Assembly (NCBI GenBank): GCA_038040325.1
Contig: JBBPIM010000058.1
Location: 1 to 9,312, forward strand
DNA: 9,312 bases
DNA from: Mayfieldus profundus
Lineage (GTDB): Bacteria > Actinomycetota > Thermoleophilia > Solirubrobacterales > 70-9
Direction of reading: 5' to 3'
In this document: piece by piece, positions 5,415 to 9,312 of the stretch
How positions within the stretch are numbered: the first letter of the stretch is position 1
Layout of the letters: every line of letters starts with the position of its first letter
Translations under genes and position numbers: made by a program
The notes under the pieces: generated by a model
Told to the model about the DNA's origin: nothing
What the model saw: only the letters and a program-made list of their open reading frames with translations
Databases searched by the model: none

Positions 5415-7124
5415 GTGGGTCCCCTCGTCCTCAATCGCTTCAGGCTCGGCGAGCGCCTCGGGAGCGGCGGCTTCGGGACTGTCTACCGCGCCTGGGACGA
5501 GCGGCTGGAGCGCGACGTCGCCGTCAAGGTCATCGACGGCGGCGGTTCCGCCTCGGACCGCATCCTGCGCGAGGCCCAGGCGGCCGCGCGGCTCAACCAC
5601 CCTGGCGTGATCACGCTCTACGAGCTGGGTGAGGACGGTCGCCATGCCTACCTGGTCAGCGAGCTGGTCGACGGCGCCACGCTGTCCGAGCTGAGCAGCG
5701 CAGGGAGGCTCTCGGACCGCGACGTCGGGGAGGTCGGCGCCGACCTCTGCGATGCCCTCGAGCACGCCCACGCCCGCGGCGTCGTGCACCGCGACATCAA
5801 GCCGCAGAACATCCTGCTCTCCTCCGACGAGCCCCAGGCCAAGCTGATGGACTTCGGCATCGCCCGGGTCCTGGACTGCGCCGGGATCACCGCCACCGGG
5901 GACGTGGTGGGAACGCTCGCCTACATGGCACCGGAACAGGCCGAGGGCGACTCGGCGGGGCCTCCCGCCGACGTCTACTCGCTCGGGCTCACCCTCTATG
6001 AGGCGTGGACCGGTCGCAACCCGCACGCGCGTGGGACGCCGGCCGCCACCGCTCGTGCGATAGGCACCGAGGTTCCCCCGCTGGAGCGGGAGCGCCCCGA
6101 GCTTCCCGCCGACCTCTGCGATGCGATCGACGCCTGCCTCGACCCCGACCCGGTTCGGCGCCCGTCCGCGGCCGATCTTGGCGCCGCAACCGAAGATGCC
6201 CTGCAGGACCTGGATCCGGAGCGGGCGACGCCGTCTGGGCACCGCGGCTTGGCCGGGCTCGGCGCCACGATGGACCGGCTCGCCGCCGACCGGGGCGATG
6301 CCGGCCGCCTGGCCGCTGCGGCGGTGGTGGGAGGGCTCGCCACCGCGGCGCTGATCGCGGTCCCCGCGCCGGTCCCCGCCTGGGCCTATCTGGTTCCCCC
6401 CGCGTCCGCGCTGATCGCTCTGGTTCGTGCCAGGGTCGGGTATCTCGCCGCGGCGCTCGGACTGATTGCGTGGCTGGCAGGCCCGGCGGCGCGTCCGGGC
6501 GCGGCGCTTGTGCTCGCGATCATCACCCTGCCGCCGGGCCTGCTGCTCAGTGCCGGCGGGCAGGCGCTGCTGCCGGTCGCCGCGCCCGCCCTGGGAGCGA
6601 TCGGGCTGGCGCCGGTCTATCCGGCCCTGGCGGGCCTCGCCGGCCGCCCGCGCGATCGCTTCCTGCTGGGCGCTGCGGGCTACGCGTGGCTGGCCGTCGC
6701 CGAGGCGGTGTTCGATCGCAAGCTGCTGTTCGGCTCGCCGGTCAGCCTGCCGCAGGGGTGGCAGGACTCGACCTCGTCGGCGCTCACCGAGCTGCTGTTG
6801 CCGTTGGCGGCCGCTCCGGTGTTCTGGCTGGGCATCGCAATCTCGTCGCTGGGCGCGCTCGCCCTGGGTGCGCTGGTGCGGGGCCGCAGCCCGGTGCTCG
6901 ATCTGCTCGGTGCGCTGGTCTGGGCAGCGGGGCTGGTCGCGGTCCTGCGGTTGCGCGAGGGGGCAATCGCTCCCTCGGCCGGAGTCCTGGCCCTGGCGGT
7001 GCTGGCGGTGGTGGCGATCGCGCTGGGCTGGCGTGCCCGCAGGTCCGGCGAGCACGCAAGGTCCGCCTTCCCGCCGCCCGCCGTACCCCTGCGCGGGGCA
7101 GGTAGCGGGGCGACACTTCCGTAG
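5415..7124 (+). CDS. Ser/Thr protein kinase with polytopic C-terminal membrane domain
   Basis: This is a Hanks-type eukaryotic-like kinase of 569 residues. The kinase domain is complete: Gly-loop GSGGFG (16-21), lysine of VAVKV (K38), helix-C glutamate (E53), HRDIKPQN (125-132, catalytic D127), DFG (146-148), APE (172-174) and DVYSLG. It should transfer ATP phosphate to Ser/Thr in the cytoplasm. Residues from about 300 to 538 are strongly hydrophobic, with roughly eight or nine helices separated by short charged loops (for example VRGRSP, GRPRDR), ending in a Pro-rich tail. This differs from PknB-type kinases, which have one helix and extracellular PASTA repeats; no PASTA or other sensor domain is visible. 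The activation segment (DCAGITATGDVVGT) has Thr residues for autophosphorylation. It lies just upstream of fhaA, whose start is 57 bases after its stop, and is divergent from the CARDB membrane protein. The ligand is unknown. Confidence 0.93.
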   Translation: MGPLVLNRFRLGERLGSGGFGTVYRAWDERLERDVAVKVIDGGGSASDRILREAQAAARLNHPGVITLYELGEDGRHAYLVSELVDGATLSELSSAGRLSDRDVGEVGADLCDALEHAHARGVVHRDIKPQNILLSSDEPQAKLMDFGIARVLDCAGITATGDVVGTLAYMAPEQAEGDSAGPPADVYSLGLTLYEAWTGRNPHARGTPAATARAIGTEVPPLERERPELPADLCDAIDACLDPDPVRRPSAADLGAATEDALQDLDPERATPSGHRGLAGLGATMDRLAADRGDAGRLAAAAVVGGLATAALIAVPAPVPAWAYLVPPASALIALVRARVGYLAAALGLIAWLAGPAARPGAALVLAIITLPPGLLLSAGGQALLPVAAPALGAIGLAPVYPALAGLAGRPRDRFLLGAAGYAWLAVAEAVFDRKLLFGSPVSLPQGWQDSTSSALTELLLPLAAAPVFWLGIAISSLGALALGALVRGRSPVLDLLGALVWAAGLVAVLRLREGAIAPSAGVLALAVLAVVAIALGWRARRSGEHARSAFPPPAVPLRGAGSGATLP

Positions 7125-7127
7125 GAT
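7122..7127 (+). promoter_or_regulatory. Candidate -10 element for fhaA-fhaB-phosphatase
   Basis: TAGGAT, a common actinobacterial -10 form, overlaps the kinase stop codon and would start a transcript near 7134, leaving a leader of about 47 bases. No good -35 is present at 16-18 bases upstream. Read-through from the kinase is the alternative source of transcription. Confidence 0.35.
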
Positions 7128-7141
7128 TCGGGCCGGCTTTT

Positions 7142-7154
7142 CCCCCGCAGGGGG
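7142..7154 (+). repeat. Short GC hairpin in the fhaA leader
   Basis: CCCCC (7142-7146) and GGGGG (7150-7154) form a 5-bp stem around GCA, between the kinase stop and the fhaA SD. No T-run follows, so termination is doubtful. It could protect the 5' end of the message or weaken read-through. Confidence 0.35.
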
Positions 7155-7168
7155 CCGCCACGCCTGCC

Positions 7169-7174
7169 AAGGAG
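7169..7174 (+). promoter_or_regulatory. Ribosome binding site pointing to an ATC start
   Basis: AAGGAG is followed by six bases (CCCGCC) and then ATC at 7181, ideal spacing. No ATG, GTG or TTG in the fhaA frame lies nearby; the next canonical start is GTG 7232, 57 bases after the SD. This site is the main evidence for the unusual start. Confidence 0.65.
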
Positions 7175-7180
7175 CCCGCC

Positions 7181-7957
7181 ATCAGCGTTCTACGCAACCT
7201 CGAAGCACGCATCGAAGGCCTGGTCGAAGGGGTGTTCAGTCGTGCCTTTTCCTCCGAAGTCCAGCCCGTCGAGCTTGCCCGCAAACTGGCGAAGGAGATG
7301 GATGCGCACAAGACCGCCTCGGTCTCGCGGACCTACGTTCCCAACGAGTACACGATCTACCTCTCCAAGCAGGACCGCTCCAAGCTCGAGGGATACGAGC
7401 GCTCGCTGGAGCAGGAGCTGTCGGGGTATCTGCTCGAGCACGCGCGCCGGCGGAGCTATGACCTTCTGACCCGTCCCGCGGTCGAGTTCAAGACCGACGA
7501 GCGGCTCCGGCTCGGCGAGTTCGGGATCCAGACCCGGTTGGTGAAGCCGCCGGCCCGCGAGGGCGAAAGCCCGAGCCAGGGCGAGGAGGGTCACACGATG
7601 GTCTATTCGGCCGTCCGCGAGCGCGAGCAGGACAAGGGGCGGGCGAGCCGCAAGCCGGAGGCGGGGCTGGTGTCCACGCGGGCGATCGTCACGGTCGGCG
7701 ACCGCCGTTACGTGCTCGACGGCCCCAAGGCGGCGGTCGGCCGCTCAAAGGACTGCGATTGCGTGCTGCGCGACCCCAACGTCTCGCGCCGGCATGCGGA
7801 GCTGCGGCGGGCCGAGACGGGCGACTGGCAGGTGGTCGATCTGGGCTCCACCAACGGCGTCAAGGTGAACGGGCGCCGTGTGTCCTCCTCGAGGCTGCGC
7901 CCCGGCGACGAAGTGACACTGGGAACGTCCTCTTTCACCTTCGAGATCGAGCAGTAA
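7181..7957 (+). CDS. fhaA: FhaA-type protein (DUF3662 plus FHA domain), apparent ATC start
   Basis: FhaA is a cytoplasmic phospho-Thr reader acting with Ser/Thr kinases; in mycobacteria it is linked to cell-wall synthesis and binds phosphorylated MviN. Residues 1-120 are a DUF3662 domain: helix LRNLEARIEGLVEGVFSRAF, then QPVELARKLAKEM (28-40) and VSRTYVPNEY (48-57). A charged linker (125-165) precedes an FHA domain (about 167-257) with GRS (187-189), SRRHAEL (202-208) and STNG (223-226), all key phosphopeptide-binding residues present. The linker contains HTMVYS, with T139 as a possible phosphosite. The family N-terminal helix begins only if translation starts at ATC 7181, well placed after AAGGAG; GTG 7232 would remove 17 conserved residues. 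Length would be 258 residues, shorter than the mycobacterial protein. FhaB starts 10 bases after its stop. Confidence 0.88.
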   Translation: MSVLRNLEARIEGLVEGVFSRAFSSEVQPVELARKLAKEMDAHKTASVSRTYVPNEYTIYLSKQDRSKLEGYERSLEQELSGYLLEHARRRSYDLLTRPAVEFKTDERLRLGEFGIQTRLVKPPAREGESPSQGEEGHTMVYSAVREREQDKGRASRKPEAGLVSTRAIVTVGDRRYVLDGPKAAVGRSKDCDCVLRDPNVSRRHAELRRAETGDWQVVDLGSTNGVKVNGRRVSSSRLRPGDEVTLGTSSFTFEIEQ

Positions 7958-7967
7958 CGACGGCCCG

Positions 7968-8438
7968 GTGGACTACGAGCCGATCTCGGTAGGCCTCAAG
8001 TTCGGCTTCCTCGCCGTCCTCTATCTGTTCCTGCTCTGGATCGCCCGCAGTGCGATGAAGGACCTGCGCCGCACCTCGGCCCCGGCCCCCGACGCGACCG
8101 GAATGCACGCGGCGCCCGCCTTCGACGGCGGCGGCTCGGAGGATGCATGGCTGGTCGTCGAGCGGGGCGGGGGACTGGAGCCCGGGGCTCGCTACGACCT
8201 GTTCGGAGGGCTGTCGATCGGCCGCTCGTCCGACGCCGACATTCCGATCGACGACCGCTATGCCTCGGGTCTGCACGCGAGGGTTTACTCCCAGCGCGGT
8301 CATTTCTATCTCGAGGACCTCAAGTCGACCAATGGGACGCTGCTCAACGACGAGGCCCTTGCCGGCGAGGCCGAACTGGTCCCCGGAGACGTGATCCGGA
8401 TCGGCGACACCGCGTTCCGATTCGAGCCGGGGGATTGA
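7968..8438 (+). CDS. fhaB: FhaB-type membrane-anchored FHA protein
   Basis: This protein has 156 residues, as expected for FhaB (FipA in mycobacteria), which links phospho-Thr signals to the division machinery. A transmembrane helix (about 9-26, GLKFGFLAVLYLFLLWIA) with a following Arg/Lys stretch places the rest in the cytoplasm. After a flexible linker (36-58) comes an FHA domain (62-153) with GRS (85-87), S100 and H103 of the SGLHARV segment, and STNG (120-123), so phospho-Thr binding should be intact. The GTG start at 7968 lies 10 bases after the fhaA stop; the SD is weak. The phosphatase gene follows after two bases, so the three genes form one operon. Confidence 0.92.
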   Translation: MDYEPISVGLKFGFLAVLYLFLLWIARSAMKDLRRTSAPAPDATGMHAAPAFDGGGSEDAWLVVERGGGLEPGARYDLFGGLSIGRSSDADIPIDDRYASGLHARVYSQRGHFYLEDLKSTNGTLLNDEALAGEAELVPGDVIRIGDTAFRFEPGD

Positions 8439-8440
8439 CG

Positions 8441-9312
8441 GTGCTGAGGGTCGCAGACCACGCCGCCCGTTCGGACACCGGACGTCAGCGCAACGCCAAC
8501 GAGGACGCGTACTACGCGCGGCCGCCGGTGTTCGTGGTCGCCGACGGGATGGGCGGCGCGCAGGCGGGCGAGGTCGCCTCGCAGATGGCGACGGAGGCGT
8601 TCGACCGCGACCTCGGGTCCGGCGAGCCCGAGGCGCTGCTGCGCGAGATCACCCAGGGCGCCAACCGCCGCATCCACGAGCACGCCCACCAGGACTCCAG
8701 CCGCGCAGGCATGGGCACCACCCTGACCGCCGCGATCGTCAACGCCGAGGACGACTCGGTGGCGATCGGCCACGTCGGAGACAGCCGCGCTTACCTGCTG
8801 CGGGGGTCAAAGCTGGAACGGCTCACCCAGGACCACTCGCTGGTCGAGGAGCTGCGACGCAAGGGCCAGCTCACCGACGAGCAGGCCGAGGAGCATCCGC
8901 AGCGCTCGATCATCACCCGGGCGCTGGGCCCCGAGGAGCAGGTGGAGGTCGACGTCCGCACGGTCCAGACGCGCACCGGCGACGTATTCCTGATCTGCTC
9001 GGACGGGCTGACGACGATGGTCGGGGAGGAGCGGATCGCGCGCATCCTCTCCGGCGCCACGAGCCTCGATGCGGCGGTGCGCGCGCTCGTCGACGAAGCC
9101 AACCGGGCCGGCGGGCGCGACAACATCACAGCGGTTGCCTTCCAGCTGGAGGACGTCTCCGCCCCCGCCGAGGAAGCCGAGCACCCGACCCTGGTGGGGC
9201 CGACCGCTGCCGACGAAGGCCTGCGCGCCGAAGACGTGCGGCGGGCGGCTGCAGCCGCCCGCCCCGAGCCCGCGCCGCCGCGCCGCCGCGGCCTGCGGCG
9301 CGCCGGCAAGGT
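8441..9312 (+). CDS. pstP: PP2C-family Ser/Thr phosphatase, PstP type (3'-truncated)
   Basis: This Mn/Mg-dependent phosphatase reverses the action of Ser/Thr kinases. The right window edge cuts it after 290 codons. The catalytic domain (1 to about 237) is complete: DTGRQRNANED (12-22, metal ligand D22), VADGMGG (33-39, D35), GMGTTLT (90-96), GHVGDSRAY (110-118), QDHSLV, ITRALG (158-163), SDG (187-189, D188) and GRDNIT (225-230, D227). The last visible part is an Ala/Pro-rich linker that becomes Arg-rich (281-287). In PstP that is where the transmembrane helix follows, so the helix and extracellular part are probably beyond the window. The GTG start (8441) lies seven bases after GGGGG; a TTG at 8435 overlapping the fhaB stop (TTGA) is an alternative. 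No stop codon occurs in frame up to the edge. Confidence 0.93.
   Translation, partial: MLRVADHAARSDTGRQRNANEDAYYARPPVFVVADGMGGAQAGEVASQMATEAFDRDLGSGEPEALLREITQGANRRIHEHAHQDSSRAGMGTTLTAAIVNAEDDSVAIGHVGDSRAYLLRGSKLERLTQDHSLVEELRRKGQLTDEQAEEHPQRSIITRALGPEEQVEVDVRTVQTRTGDVFLICSDGLTTMVGEERIARILSGATSLDAAVRALVDEANRAGGRDNITAVAFQLEDVSAPAEEAEHPTLVGPTAADEGLRAEDVRRAAAAARPEPAPPRRRGLRRAGK

Noticed and set aside
5043..7055. 670-codon minus-strand open frame across the kinase gene
   Set aside because: Its translation is Arg/Gln/Gly-rich with no recognisable domain, and the plus strand carries a full kinase domain there. It is a GC-driven antisense frame.
7142..7154. CCCCC/GGGGG hairpin as a terminator after the kinase
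   Set aside because: The stem is only 5 bp and no T-run follows on either strand.
1..9312. Mobile elements, CRISPR arrays or prophage
   Set aside because: No transposase, integrase, spaced direct repeats or terminal inverted repeats seen; all major genes look like core or conserved functions.

Overview
This is a GC-rich, gene-dense window with GTG/TTG starts. The gene content points to an actinobacterium. A FhaA-FhaB-PP2C run with gyrA a few kilobases away is typical of the origin-proximal part of actinobacterial chromosomes. The FhaA and HNH sequences remind me of the deep-branching class Thermoleophilia (Solirubrobacter/Conexibacter type); that placement is an impression from sequence, not a search result.

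Layout. (1) Positions 2-1770, plus strand: the C-terminal beta-pinwheel part of DNA gyrase subunit A, then a short-chain dehydrogenase whose ATG overlaps the gyrA stop. (2) Positions 1771-2084: no conventional gene. It holds a Shine-Dalgarno (SD) sequence that can pair with the last 14 bases of 16S rRNA, folded against an anti-SD-like segment, followed by a 14-codon ORF, GC-rich hairpins and a 12-bp UUCG-capped hairpin. This is the least explained part of the window. (3) Positions 2085-5242, minus strand, read right to left: a single-pass membrane protein with a C-terminal CARDB-like domain, a DUF4446 membrane/coiled-coil protein, prephenate dehydratase (pheA, start overlapping the DUF4446 stop) and an HNH endonuclease-family protein. 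(4) Positions 5415-9312, plus strand: a Ser/Thr protein kinase with a polytopic C-terminal membrane domain instead of PASTA repeats, then FhaA (DUF3662 plus FHA), FhaB (TM plus FHA) and a PP2C-type phosphatase that runs off the right edge.

How the genes work together. Region 4 is a phosphosignalling module: kinase writes phospho-Thr, two FHA proteins read it, phosphatase erases it. In other actinobacteria the same fhaA-fhaB-pstP group is followed by rodA, pbpA and pknA/pknB and controls cell-wall growth and division. Those genes would lie beyond the right edge if the order holds. The minus-strand genes combine phenylalanine biosynthesis with uncharacterised membrane proteins; their link to the kinase module is only positional.

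Two points deserve attention. The 1771-2084 element looks like a small RNA or leader with a self-sequestered, maximal-strength SD. The best-supported start of fhaA is an ATC codon, not ATG/GTG/TTG.
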